Positions 17,866 through 26,547 of a stretch of DNA of 64,000 nucleotides are shown here, in pieces (within the stretch, counting starts at the first letter, position 1; every line of letters starts with the position of its first letter). The DNA comes from Phycisphaerales bacterium (GTDB lineage: Bacteria; Planctomycetota; Phycisphaerae; Phycisphaerales; UBA1924). A program made the position numbers and the translations under genes. The notes beneath the pieces are model-generated. The model searched no databases, was not told the origin of the DNA, and saw nothing but the letters and a program-made list of their open reading frames with translations. The DNA lies in NCBI GenBank assembly GCA_029260455.1, contig JAJDDF010000012.1, positions 1 through 64,000 on the forward strand, in the 5' to 3' direction.

Positions 17866-19280
17866 CACAGTTCCTCCGTGAACTTCTTCCGCCGCAGCAC
17901 ATGATGGTAATGCTGCGCAAACCGGTGCGCCTCATCCCGAATCGCCTGACACAGCTTCAACCCCAGGTTCTCCCGCCCCAGGCGAATCGGCTCCGGCCGC
18001 TCCTGCACATAGATCAACTCTTCCTTCTTTGCCAGCGAGATCACCATGGGCGGCTTCATGTCCATCTGCTCAATCACTTCCATCGCCGCATGTAACTGAC
18101 CCAACCCGCCATCAATCAGGATCACATCCGGATACAGCTCCTGACCCGCGCCGGCCTCGCGATAGCGCCGCGACACAACCTCGCGAATCGACATGTAATC
18201 ATCATTCTCCGCCGAGCGAATCCGAAATCGATGATACTCCGACTTAAACGCCCGCCCATCAATAAAGCACACCTTCGACCCAACCGTTTCATTGCCCTGC
18301 AAATGCGCAATATCAATCCCCTCAATACACCGTGGCGGCGCTTCCAACCCAAGCGTCTTTGCCAAACTCTGCAGCGCCTTCGTTGGATCAACATACCCAA
18401 TCTCCGTTTCAGGTTGCCATCCGGCACCAATCGTCGACCGCTCACTCAGTTTTTCTATTGCGTGAATCTGATCGCGCACCGCCGCTGCCTGCTCATATTT
18501 CATCTCTTTGGCAAGCGCTTCCATCTCAATCGCCATCTCGCGCAACATCACGCTGCGCTTTGAATCAAGAAACCGTACGAACCGATCAATATCCGCCTTG
18601 TAATCGCCAACAGTGATCCGATCCGCACACGGTGCAGTACACTGCCCGATCGCATGCAAAATGCAAGGCCGAAAGAATCGATTCTTCTGCTCACCCGCAA
18701 CAATTTCTAGTGAACACGTGCGATACTTGAACACCCGCTGCAACATCTGCACCGCCTCACGCAGCGCCATCGACTGCGTGAAAGGCCCAAACACCTTTGA
18801 GCCCCGCAACTCAGGATCACTTGGATTCCGCGTAACAACTACACGCGGAAAATCATCCCGCTTCGTGATCGCCAGATATGGAAACGTCTTGCCATCCGTC
18901 AACCGCGCATTGAATCGCGGCAGAATATCCTTGATCAACCGATTCTCTGCGAGCAGTGCCTCCACCTCGCTCTCGCACTCGAGCACATCAAAATCATGCA
19001 CAACCTCGAGCATCTGCTGCTTATGAAGCCCAAGATCCGCCGACGGCACAAAATAACTCGACACCCGATCGGGCAGCTTCGACGCCTTGCCCACATACAA
19101 CACCACACCCTTCGCATCCTTCATCAGATACACGCCCGGCACCGCCGGCAACCCCCGCGCCTTCGCCGACAACCGCGCCATGCGCTCAACGTCGCTTTCT
19201 GTGGTGGCACACCCGCCTGTGGTGGCACACCCGCCTGTGGCGGGCGACCTGTGTATTGACTTGTCCGACTCATCAGGCAT
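17865..19280 (-). CDS. uvrC: Excinuclease ABC subunit C (UvrC), short form lacking the HhH domain
   Basis: Nucleotide excision repair nuclease. Domains in order are GIY-YIG 3'-incision domain (GVYLMKDAKGVVLYVGKAS, ~49-67), cysteine-containing region (CILHAIGQCTAPC), UvrB-binding UVR motif (AKEMKYEQAAAVRDQIHAI), and RNase H-like 5'-incision domain (CIEGIDIAHLQGNETVGS ... DVILIDGGLGQL). It ends at LRRKKFTEEL, 471 residues, whereas typical UvrC is ~600 and ends in a helix-hairpin-helix pair. That DNA-binding tail is absent, with the lipoprotein gene starting at the stop. The first ~40 residues (GGCATTGGCATT) are the translation of a palindromic repeat and not conserved; the true start may be the methionine before ARLSAKARG. 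Confidence 0.92.
   Translation of the reverse strand: MPDESDKSIHRSPATGGCATTGGCATTESDVERMARLSAKARGLPAVPGVYLMKDAKGVVLYVGKASKLPDRVSSYFVPSADLGLHKQQMLEVVHDFDVLECESEVEALLAENRLIKDILPRFNARLTDGKTFPYLAITKRDDFPRVVVTRNPSDPELRGSKVFGPFTQSMALREAVQMLQRVFKYRTCSLEIVAGEQKNRFFRPCILHAIGQCTAPCADRITVGDYKADIDRFVRFLDSKRSVMLREMAIEMEALAKEMKYEQAAAVRDQIHAIEKLSERSTIGAGWQPETEIGYVDPTKALQSLAKTLGLEAPPRCIEGIDIAHLQGNETVGSKVCFIDGRAFKSEYHRFRIRSAENDDYMSIREVVSRRYREAGAGQELYPDVILIDGGLGQLHAAMEVIEQMDMKPPMVISLAKKEELIYVQERPEPIRLGRENLGLKLCQAIRDEAHRFAQHYHHVLRRKKFTEEL
19201..19255. repeat. Palindromic repeat, family G, read into the uvrC 5' end
   Basis: Two tandem copies of a 17-bp unit (TGGTGGCACACCCGCCTG) are followed by GTGGCGGGCGACCTGTGT. 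A related copy is at 63158-63197. The repeat is translated in frame as part of the UvrC N-terminus. Confidence 0.75.
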
Positions 19281-19294
19281 GACACCATGCTAGC

Positions 19295-19490
19295 CCCGCG
19301 CGCAAGCAAGGGCCTTCTTCTCTTGGTGGGGTGGGCGTCTCGCCCGCCTTGCCTTGAATGTGCTCACCGCAACCCCGCGCGCAAGCAAGAGGGTTCTTCT
19401 CCTGGTGCCACAGGTCTCTGACCTGTGTTTCTTGCACCCTCTCCCCCGGGGAGAGGGTGGGTCGCCGCAGGCGAGTCGGGTGAGGGGCTT
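19295..19490. repeat. Cluster of short palindromic repeats (families D, C, B)
   Basis: Between uvrC and the DUF2726 gene lie: D, GGGGTGGGCGTCTCGCCCGC (19325-19350); C, GGTGCCACAGGTCTCTGACC (19404-19429); and a diverged B (19436-19488, CCCTCTCCCCCGGGGAGAGGG). The phrase CCCGCGCGCAAGCAAG occurs twice (~19297 and ~19375) in front of D and C, so the block has itself been duplicated. No gene is supported in 19281-19506. Confidence 0.8.
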
Positions 19491-19506
19491 GCTAACATTC
19501 CAACCT

Positions 19507-19998
19507 ATGTCACAACCACAACCCAAAGGCTGCCTGCTCTTCTTTCTCAAACTCCTTGTCCCGCAACCATCGACATCAAGCCCAGCCGCAACATTCCCAT
19601 ACATACGCAAGAAGTACTTACTCACCCAAGGCGAACGCGAGTTCTTCATGGCGCTCCAGACCGCCGTTGCCGGCAACTGGCTCATTTTCACGCAAATCCG
19701 CATGGCCGATTTGATGCTCGTAAAAAAGGGCACCGACGCTCGAAATAGCCACCAGGGCAAAATCAATCAGCGCTACATTGACTTTGTCCTGTGCGACAAA
19801 CAATGGTTGAGCCCCATCCTTGCAATCGAACTCGATGACAAAAGTCACGACCACCCCGATCGCCAGGAACGCGACGCCTTCGTCAACGCCGCCTTCGCCG
19901 CCGCCGGCCTGCCGCTGCTTCGCGTTCCTGCACGCGCCACTTACGATCCAGTGCAAATCGCCCAAGAAATTGACCAAGTGCTCGTCGCAAGCCAATGA
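19507..19998 (+). CDS. DUF2726 domain protein (restriction-endonuclease-like fold)
   Basis: 163 residues. FPYIRKKYLLTQGEREFFMAL, then IFTQIRMADLM and INQRYIDFVLCDKQWLSPILAIELDD and later AAAGLPLLRVPA are the typical blocks of DUF2726. The D...ELD/DxK-like arrangement suggests a PD-(D/E)xK nuclease fold, though activity is unproven. Homologues are often fused to helicases or topoisomerase zinc domains; here it stands alone. The start is ATG 19507; the longer frame from 19354 is translated repeat sequence. It is on the opposite strand to both neighbours. Confidence 0.85.
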   Translation: MSQPQPKGCLLFFLKLLVPQPSTSSPAATFPYIRKKYLLTQGEREFFMALQTAVAGNWLIFTQIRMADLMLVKKGTDARNSHQGKINQRYIDFVLCDKQWLSPILAIELDDKSHDHPDRQERDAFVNAAFAAAGLPLLRVPARATYDPVQIAQEIDQVLVASQ

Positions 19999-20000
19999 TT

Positions 20001-20034
20001 CTTCTCTGCGCCCTCTGCGCCTCTGCGGTCAATT
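20001..20034. repeat. Family A repeat (CTCTGCGCCCTCTGCGCCTC type)
   Basis: One of six copies of a ~35-bp C/T-rich element in this window; the others are at 40526, 41844, 44685, 47165 and 48866 (reverse). It lies at the 3' end of the DUF2726 gene and reaches the stop of the M20 gene. Confidence 0.8.
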
Positions 20035-21243
20035 CTCAAGCCCCAACCGCACCATCATCTCAATCCCAAGCCCAATCGCATCATCATTGAAATCAAACTT
20101 CGGCGTATGCACCCTCGGATACGTCACACCCTTCGGCGCCAGCCCAAGCAAGAAAAAACACGCCGGCGCATGAGCCCCGTAGTACGAAAAATCCTCGCCG
20201 CCCATCGTCGGGTGCAGCTCATCAATCACCCGCTCATCCCCAACCGCCCCCCGCGCAATCTTGCGAAACCGTTCCGTCGGCCCATCATGATTAAATGTCA
20301 CCGGATAGCCAGGGCTCCACTTGATCTGCGCGCTTGCCCCCATCGCACTCGCGACGCCCTCGGTAATCCGCCGAAACTCTGCCTCCGCCAGCTTCCGCGT
20401 CTCGGGCAATAACGTGCGAACCGTCCCCCGAAACTGCGCGGCATCCGGAATCACGTTGTGCGCATGCCCCGCGTGAATCGACGCCACCGTCACTACCACG
20501 CTATCCTGCGGACCCACGCGCCGACTCGCAATACTCTGCAGCGCCGTCACAATCTGCGCACTCACCACCACAGGATCAACGCACCGGTGCGGCTCCGCAG
20601 CATGCCCCCCATGCCCTTTCACCGTCACATCAAACTCATCGGTCGCCGCAAGCAATGGACCATTGCGCGTCGAAACGTGCCCAAGCTCGAGCTCCGTCCA
20701 CCCATGCAGGCCATACATCTCATCGACCTTTGTACCGATGCGCGTGCCATCGATCGCACCATCCTCACACATGCGCCGACCGCCCGCGCCGCCTTCCTCG
20801 GCAGGTTGAAACACGAAAATGATGTTGTTCTTGCGCACCGCCGTGCTCTTCAACACCCGCACGGCCCCCAGCAAAATCGACGTATGCCCATCATGCCCGC
20901 ACGCATGCATCACGCCTTTGTTCACGCTGCAATACGGCACACCCGTCGCCTCTTCAATCGGCAATGCATCCATATCGGCGCGCAAACCAATCGTGCGCCC
21001 GCTCACTTCAGTTGCAGGCAAATACGCCACAACGCCCGTGCCACCGGCAAGCCCACTCACATAGTCAATACCAATCGCACTCAGTTCATCACATACCGTC
21101 TTACACGTGCGCGCTTCCTGATACATCAGTTCCGGGTGCGTATGCAGATCATGCCGAATCGGCGTCACATGCTTCGCCGCCGCCGCCACCAGATCGCCAA
21201 TCGTTTCGTCCATCTTCGTCATCGTTGTCATGCCCGCCATCAT
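20029..21243 (-). CDS. M20 family amidohydrolase (N-acyl-amino-acid / hippurate hydrolase type)
   Basis: 404 residues. Metal-binding and catalytic motifs of the M20D group are present: RHDLHTHPELMYQE, GLRADMDALPIEE, HACGHDGHTSILLGA, FVFQPAEEGGAGGRRM, and the dimerisation-lid part with GHGGHAAEPHRCVDP; the final metal ligand is in HPTMGGEDFSYY. It hydrolyses the amide of N-acylated amino acids; the exact substrate cannot be read from sequence. It is the last gene of a minus-strand operon with S41 protease, tsaD and a release-factor-like gene (8-base gap). Several in-frame ATGs occur within the first 11 codons. Confidence 0.92.
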   Translation of the reverse strand: MMAGMTTMTKMDETIGDLVAAAAKHVTPIRHDLHTHPELMYQEARTCKTVCDELSAIGIDYVSGLAGGTGVVAYLPATEVSGRTIGLRADMDALPIEEATGVPYCSVNKGVMHACGHDGHTSILLGAVRVLKSTAVRKNNIIFVFQPAEEGGAGGRRMCEDGAIDGTRIGTKVDEMYGLHGWTELELGHVSTRNGPLLAATDEFDVTVKGHGGHAAEPHRCVDPVVVSAQIVTALQSIASRRVGPQDSVVVTVASIHAGHAHNVIPDAAQFRGTVRTLLPETRKLAEAEFRRITEGVASAMGASAQIKWSPGYPVTFNHDGPTERFRKIARGAVGDERVIDELHPTMGGEDFSYYGAHAPACFFLLGLAPKGVTYPRVHTPKFDFNDDAIGLGIEMMVRLGLEN

Positions 21244-21251
21244 ACCGCGCT

Positions 21252-21896
21252 CTACTTCAACCTATGCATCCCACGGTTTTCGCGCTCCTGATTCATCATC
21301 ACCCACGCCGGCGTGTACTCCCTGACAAACTTAATCAACTGACTCATCGACACGCTGAGCCGCACCGCCGCACTCTTTGGCTCCCACCCCGCCGCCTCAA
21401 TCGCATCCATTACCTCCGCAAGTAACGATGGAAAATCATGATGCTTCGCATTACACGCAATGCGCTTCCCCTGTACCTCCGCCTCCGCATCGTGCAGCTT
21501 CACCCCAAGCTCTTTGAACACCGGGTCCGGCCCGCCCTTCTTATGCGCATGCTTCTTCGCTGCAACGAGCCGACTCTTCCACAGCGCCGAACCCTCATCA
21601 CCTACCTGCACACCCGTGCGATAATCAACGGCAAGTCGCAACCGCAACCGGCGCAGCGCCATGTGCTTGTTCTCTTCCGCGCTCCGCCGCTCACCCGCAA
21701 CCGCATGCATCCCCGTCGGTGTGTGCTTCAACGTCACTTCCGTTGCTACGCGATTGCGATGCTGACCGCCCGGCCCGCTCGTTCGCCCATGACTGATTTC
21801 ACAATGCTCAAGCAGTTTCTCATCAGGCCACGCCGCCGGATGATGATAATGCGTACGCTTTCCAGACTCGGGCGCCGTCTCATGCCTCTTACTCAT
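21252..21896 (-). CDS. Peptide-chain-release-factor-like protein with GGQ motif
   Basis: 214 residues. Near residue 43 GRTSGPGGQHRNRVATEVTL holds the GGQ that catalyses peptidyl-tRNA hydrolysis in RF1/RF2/ArfB. The downstream RSAEENKHMALRRLRLRLA matches the RF-1 domain. There is no stop-codon-recognition domain, so it is not a canonical RF; it resembles ArfB/ICT1/C12orf65-type rescue factors. It has an unusual ~60-residue C-terminal region (LLAEVMDAIEAAGWEPKSAA...) that looks like a helix-turn-helix. The start ATG 21896 overlaps the tsaD stop (ATGA). A role in rescue of stalled ribosomes is inferred. Confidence 0.82.
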   Translation of the reverse strand: MSKRHETAPESGKRTHYHHPAAWPDEKLLEHCEISHGRTSGPGGQHRNRVATEVTLKHTPTGMHAVAGERRSAEENKHMALRRLRLRLAVDYRTGVQVGDEGSALWKSRLVAAKKHAHKKGGPDPVFKELGVKLHDAEAEVQGKRIACNAKHHDFPSLLAEVMDAIEAAGWEPKSAAVRLSVSMSQLIKFVREYTPAWVMMNQERENRGMHRLK

Positions 21897-22948
21897 GCGT
21901 GTACACCGCGCGGCGAAGCGCACAAATCAAGCCCATCTGCCTTCCCACTCTTCAGCCTGTGTTGCCCAAGCCCCGCAATCATCGCCGCATTATCCATGCA
22001 ATACATCATCGTCGGAATTCGCACCTGCATGCCCAGTTCATTACCCAATGCCGCAACCTCCGCGCGCAACTTGCTGTTCGCAGAAACACCCCCGCCCAGT
22101 ATGAGTGATTTCGGTGCCTCGCTCTCCCACTGCTCCAGCGCCCGCTTCAATTTCATCATCAGCGCCCCGACCGCTGCGCGCTGAAACGATGCACACACAT
22201 CATCAATCGCACTTTCATTCAATTCCATCTGCGCATTCGCATCCCATCCCCCGCGCCCCGGCACACCCTTCACCGCATACAACACCGCCGTCTTCAACCC
22301 ACTGAATGAAAAATCAAGCGACACGGGCGACAACCTGCTAATCGGAAAATCATGCGCACGTTCATTGCCGCGCCGCCCGCGCTCATCAACCACCGGCCCC
22401 CCCGGATACGCCAGTCCCAAGATCGCCGCCACCTTGTCATACGCTTCACCAACCGCATCATCAATCGTCGTGCCGATTCGCTCCATAGCTGTCGGTGATG
22501 TGCAGCGAAACAGCGCCGTGTGCCCGCCGCTCACCACCAACCCAAGCGCCGGATACACTGCATCACTGCACCACGTCACATCATCAAGCAATGGTGCATA
22601 CAAGTGCGCTTCAATGTGATCAACACCCACAAGCGGCACCTCAAGTGACCACGCAAGTGCCTTCGCCGCTGACACACCCACCAAGAGCGCCCCGATCAAC
22701 CCCGGACGGTGACCCACCGCAATCGCATCAATATCGCCAAGCGCGATGCCCGCCTCATCAATAGCACACCGTACCACTGGCAGGATGCATTCCGCATGCG
22801 CCCGGCTCGCGATCTCCGGCACCACACCGCCATATTCCTCATGCAGCGCCACTTGCGAGGCAATCACATTCGACCGCACCCGCCACCCATCTTCAACGAC
22901 CGCCGCCGCCGTTTCATCGCACGAACTTTCAATGCCAAACACGATCAT
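21893..22948 (-). CDS. tsaD: tRNA N6-adenosine threonylcarbamoyltransferase
   Basis: 351 residues of the Kae1/TsaD family that completes t6A37 on ANN-reading tRNAs together with TsaB, TsaE and TsaC. Seen are IESSCDETAAAVV, VVPEIASRAHAECILPV (first metal His), GVDHIEAHLYAPLL (metal His pair), LVVSGGHTAL and LILGGGVSANSKLR, plus the terminal MYCMDNAAMIAGLG. HIEAH differs slightly from the common HMEGH. It overlaps the S41 protease gene by four bases and the next gene by ATGA. Confidence 0.95.
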   Translation of the reverse strand: MIVFGIESSCDETAAAVVEDGWRVRSNVIASQVALHEEYGGVVPEIASRAHAECILPVVRCAIDEAGIALGDIDAIAVGHRPGLIGALLVGVSAAKALAWSLEVPLVGVDHIEAHLYAPLLDDVTWCSDAVYPALGLVVSGGHTALFRCTSPTAMERIGTTIDDAVGEAYDKVAAILGLAYPGGPVVDERGRRGNERAHDFPISRLSPVSLDFSFSGLKTAVLYAVKGVPGRGGWDANAQMELNESAIDDVCASFQRAAVGALMMKLKRALEQWESEAPKSLILGGGVSANSKLRAEVAALGNELGMQVRIPTMMYCMDNAAMIAGLGQHRLKSGKADGLDLCASPRGVHA

Positions 22949-24690
22949 TGTTCAAGTGTCGGCGCTTCTGAAGCGCCTTCGTCCTCGCGCTCAAGTGGCG
23001 CATCCATCAACCACCGTTCAACACCCTGACCTGTAATGCGCAACGTCGCCACATGCGCACCATCTGCATCATGCACTTCAAGCACACCGCCCGCAAGTTG
23101 TGCTTCATCGGGCAACAAATCAGATGCTTCAATATCATCAGAGCCATCGACCGTTGCCAATGCGTTGATGCGCCGAACACTGCGAATCATCTCGCGCTGT
23201 AGCAGTTCAAACCGCTGGCGTTCTTGCTTCAATGCCGCAAGCTCTTCCGCATTCACCGGCTGCTCCGCATCATTGGCCCGCGTCCATGTGCTGGTCTCCA
23301 ACTGTCCTTGAATCGCACGCACCGAAGCACTCAACTGTTTATCTTGCAGATGCTCAAGCACCCACGCATCATCATTCCAAAGCGCTGCATTTTCATCGCC
23401 CCGAGGCTGCAACACCTCTTCCTGCTGACGAATGCGCCACATCGTGCGATATTCATCATTCGTCATCGGAACATAAAATCCATCCGTCGGATCAACCCCC
23501 CACTCCACCGAATCATCATCACGATGAATGTTCCGCCCCGATGCCAGATAGTAATGCGCCTCGGTAATCTTGAGTTGGCCTTCACCCATGCCAAGAGGCA
23601 TCACCGTCTGCACAAGCCCCTTCCCAAAGCTGCGCTCACCAAGCACAATCGCACGCGTGTTGTCCGACAGCGCCCCCGCAAGAATTTCACTCGCCGAGGC
23701 ACTCGCCCTATTCACCATCACCACCAATGGAAAATCATGCAATGTCCCCTTGCGCGTTGCCGACACACTCCATTCTTCAGATTGCCGTCCTTCCGTGCGC
23801 ACGATGAGGCCATCCTCGATCAACAAGTCCGCCATCTCTACTGCGGCCAGCAACTGCCCGCCGCCGTTACCACGCAAATCAAGCACCAACCCGCGCATTC
23901 CATCCGCCATCAACCCGCGCAGTACAACCGGAAAATGCATCCGCGTTTCACCTGTAAACTGACTCACCCGCACATACGCAATCCGCTCCTCCACATCCAC
24001 CCAATAGCGCCATGCCTCCCCATCCCTGTGCAAGCCGCGCACCGTCGGCGTCTCAATCGTGTCGCGCACAATCTCAAGATCAAATCGCACGCTCCCCGGC
24101 ATCACCTCCGGCGCATCTTCTACGACTGTAATCGCGCCAACCTCTTTCGCAAGCGCAGGCGCAGCACCCTCGTCCTCAGCACGCTCTATCGAAATCCGCA
24201 CCGTGGTCTTGGGCTCACCTTTAAGCCGGCTAATCACCTCTTGCGTCGTCAACCCCCATGTGCTCTCGCCGTCTACCGCCACCACCTGGTCGCCCGCCTG
24301 CACACCCGCCATCAGCGCCGGCGAATCATCAAGTGGACTCACAATCTCAAACCATCCTGCATCATTCGTGCGTACCTGCGCACCGATACCTACAAACTCA
24401 CCCCGCATCACCTTGTCAAACTCATCGATCAACATCGGCGGGATATATTCCGTGTACGGATCGTCCAGCGCTTCAAGCATGCCTTGAATCGCACCACGCT
24501 GCAGCGCCTCATGATCCACATCACGAAAAAAGTGCTCATCCACAAGTCCACTCACCACAATCACCGGATCAAGCATCGCGCGCAACTCCGCCCGCGACGC
24601 CGCAGACATCGGCACGCGCACCAGCACCGCTCCGATCGCAACGGCCAGCAGTACCAGTGGAAGCCATGTCCGACTCTCTCGTGTACTCAT
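22945..24690 (-). CDS. S41 family C-terminal processing peptidase (PDZ protease)
   Basis: About 581 residues. An N-terminal membrane anchor or signal segment (WLPLVLLAVAIGAVLVRV) is followed by a helical region (LDDPYTEYIPP), a PDZ domain (~95-190; VGIGAQVRTNDAGWFEI ... GDQVVAVDG) and a tail-specific protease core. The core has LDLRGNGGGQLLAA, VMVNRASASASEILAGAL with the catalytic Ser, and GERSFGKGLVQTV with the catalytic Lys. It acts in the periplasm on protein C-termini. The chosen start ATG 24690 follows AGAGGCGG; ATG/GTG options at 24717 exist. It is the first gene of the tsaD operon, divergent from hflX. Confidence 0.92.
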   Translation of the reverse strand: MSTRESRTWLPLVLLAVAIGAVLVRVPMSAASRAELRAMLDPVIVVSGLVDEHFFRDVDHEALQRGAIQGMLEALDDPYTEYIPPMLIDEFDKVMRGEFVGIGAQVRTNDAGWFEIVSPLDDSPALMAGVQAGDQVVAVDGESTWGLTTQEVISRLKGEPKTTVRISIERAEDEGAAPALAKEVGAITVVEDAPEVMPGSVRFDLEIVRDTIETPTVRGLHRDGEAWRYWVDVEERIAYVRVSQFTGETRMHFPVVLRGLMADGMRGLVLDLRGNGGGQLLAAVEMADLLIEDGLIVRTEGRQSEEWSVSATRKGTLHDFPLVVMVNRASASASEILAGALSDNTRAIVLGERSFGKGLVQTVMPLGMGEGQLKITEAHYYLASGRNIHRDDDSVEWGVDPTDGFYVPMTNDEYRTMWRIRQQEEVLQPRGDENAALWNDDAWVLEHLQDKQLSASVRAIQGQLETSTWTRANDAEQPVNAEELAALKQERQRFELLQREMIRSVRRINALATVDGSDDIEASDLLPDEAQLAGGVLEVHDADGAHVATLRITGQGVERWLMDAPLEREDEGASEAPTLEQ

Positions 24691-24774
24691 CTTGCCGCCT
24701 CTCATTAGTACGGTCACCTTACCCGCGTGTCGTGGTCGCCTTGGGCAACCACGCTCCTGTCCGTACCATTGTCC

Positions 24775-24804
24775 TTGCTATTCGCCTCGTGCCAACTGTA
24801 TACT
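24775..24804 (+). promoter_or_regulatory. Candidate sigma-70-type promoter for hflX
   Basis: TTGCTA (24775-24780) and TATACT (24799-24804) are separated by 18 bases, in the 260-base divergent gap between the S41 protease and hflX. The distance to the hflX ATG implies a leader of about 165 bases. Confidence 0.4.
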
Positions 24805-24977
24805 CCTCACGTCTGGTGCGGATTCTCGCGCCAATGAGGGTGTATCGTGATCTGCTGAAGCTCTTTTCATCGACCATTTGCCTCCCCGCGCTTCCTCTGG
24901 AATCGCCCGTCGGGTGCCTCTTCTGACTACTGGCACCGCGTCACGCTTCTCTTTTCACCCCCCACAGGCTTCACATC

Positions 24978-26333
24978 ATGCCAGCACCCAAGGAACGACA
25001 GGACATTCGTGTCCACGAAGAGCGCGCTGTGCTCGTCGCGCTCCACACGCCGAAGTACATCTTTGATGAACGCGACCCCCTCGGTGAACTTCGCTCACTC
25101 GCAAAAACCGCCGGCGCCACCCCCGTCGCTGAACTGCTCCAGCGCCGCGATCGCCCGGATGCCGGAACCTTTCTCGGCTCAGGCAAACTCGAAGAACTCA
25201 AAACCCTCTGCGAACAAACCCGCGCCGCCGTGGTCATCTTCGACAACCTGCTCTCACCCTCACAGATCGCCGCCATCGAACGCATCATCGAGCGCAAAGT
25301 CCTTGACCGCTGCGAACTCATTCTCGACATCTTCGCCTCACGCGCTACCACCAGACAAGCCAAAGTCGCCGTCGAACTCGCTCAACTCGAATACACCTAC
25401 CCGCGCCTCCGCGCCATGTGGTCGCACCTCGAACGCATCGTCGGCCCCGGTGGCATAGCAGGCGTCGGCACGCGCGGCCCCGGCGAACAACAACTTGAAA
25501 TTGACCGCCGCCTCGCACAACGCCGCGCCACCATGCTCCGCCGCGAACTCGCAGATATCCACGCTCGTAAACAGCGCGAAGTCGCCTCACGCAACGCCCA
25601 ACACTTTGCCGTCGGTCTCGTCGGCTATACCAACGCAGGCAAAAGCACGCTCTTCAATTCACTCACCGCAGGCGGGGCCTTTGCCGACGACAAACTCTTT
25701 GCCACCCTCATGACGCGCACCCGCGAATGGGAAGTCGATCGCTCCGTCAAAGTCATGCTCTCCGACACCGTGGGCTTCATCCGAGATTTGCCCCACAGAC
25801 TCGTCGCCTCCTTCAAAGCAACCCTCGAAGAAGCAACTCACGCTGATGTGCTCATCATCGTCCTCGATCTCTCCGATCCCGCCGCCGAACTCCAATACGA
25901 CACTGTCTGCTCCACACTTGATGACCTTGAAAATGACGCCCACGATCTCGAACTCGCCGCTGGCCGCACCTACACCCCCGCCCATCGCATCGTCATCCTC
26001 AATAAAGCTGACAAACTCCGCGATCCCGATGCCCTCGTGCTCTGGCGCTCGCGCCTCCCAGACAGCGTGCCATACAGTGCCCTTGACCCCACTGAGGATC
26101 AGCTCGCTGCCCTTGTACACGCCATCCGTGTACTCGCCGCTGGACCAGCCGAGGAAGTCCGCCTCACGATCCCCTTGCGCCTTGGCCGCCTCATTCAGGA
26201 TGTAGAACGACAAGGCGAAGTGCTGGACCGAACCTACGAACAAGACTTGGCGCTCTATCAGGTCCGTATCGGACGTCGCCTCCTTGAACGCCTCCTCGCA
26301 GGTGGGGCAACTCTCACAGACACAAATCTCTAA
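24978..26333 (+). CDS. hflX: GTPase HflX
   Basis: 451 residues. The HflX N-terminal domain has TFLGSGKLEELKTLCE and IFDNLLSPSQ. The glycine-rich linker GTRGPGEQQLEIDRR follows, then a long coiled region and the G domain with G1 GYTNAGKST, G3 DTVGF and G4 NKAD. HflX binds 50S subunits and splits stalled or heat-damaged 70S ribosomes. The linker has EQQ where many have ETQ. The ATG at 24978 has only a weak ribosome site. It is monocistronic between a divergent operon and the HDOD gene. Confidence 0.95.
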   Translation: MPAPKERQDIRVHEERAVLVALHTPKYIFDERDPLGELRSLAKTAGATPVAELLQRRDRPDAGTFLGSGKLEELKTLCEQTRAAVVIFDNLLSPSQIAAIERIIERKVLDRCELILDIFASRATTRQAKVAVELAQLEYTYPRLRAMWSHLERIVGPGGIAGVGTRGPGEQQLEIDRRLAQRRATMLRRELADIHARKQREVASRNAQHFAVGLVGYTNAGKSTLFNSLTAGGAFADDKLFATLMTRTREWEVDRSVKVMLSDTVGFIRDLPHRLVASFKATLEEATHADVLIIVLDLSDPAAELQYDTVCSTLDDLENDAHDLELAAGRTYTPAHRIVILNKADKLRDPDALVLWRSRLPDSVPYSALDPTEDQLAALVHAIRVLAAGPAEEVRLTIPLRLGRLIQDVERQGEVLDRTYEQDLALYQVRIGRRLLERLLAGGATLTDTNL

Positions 26334-26547
26334 TCCCAGATGTGGGTACCGATCCTGACGCCCCCCAGATCAGGGTTTACAAACCTCAGTCAAGTTGGGG
26401 CATGTAGCCGTCGATTCCAATTCTTGGGGTTTGTTGGCCAATGGTGCCCTTATGAGAGGGCAGATAGACCGCAAACATTGTGTCAGGCTGCACCATGATC
26501 GTGCACAATTTTGGTGACTGTCTACACAAGTAGCGGAGAGGTTGCGC

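Noticed and set aside
19354-19506. N-terminal extension of the DUF2726 protein
   Set aside because: It is composed of repeats C and B and is not conserved protein sequence.
23224-24708. Long plus-strand ORF of 494 codons
   Set aside because: It is antisense to the S41 protease, with Arg/His-rich composition typical of a shadow frame. The same applies to plus-strand frames at 15103-16050, 38920-40011, 43234-44253 and 45152-46117.
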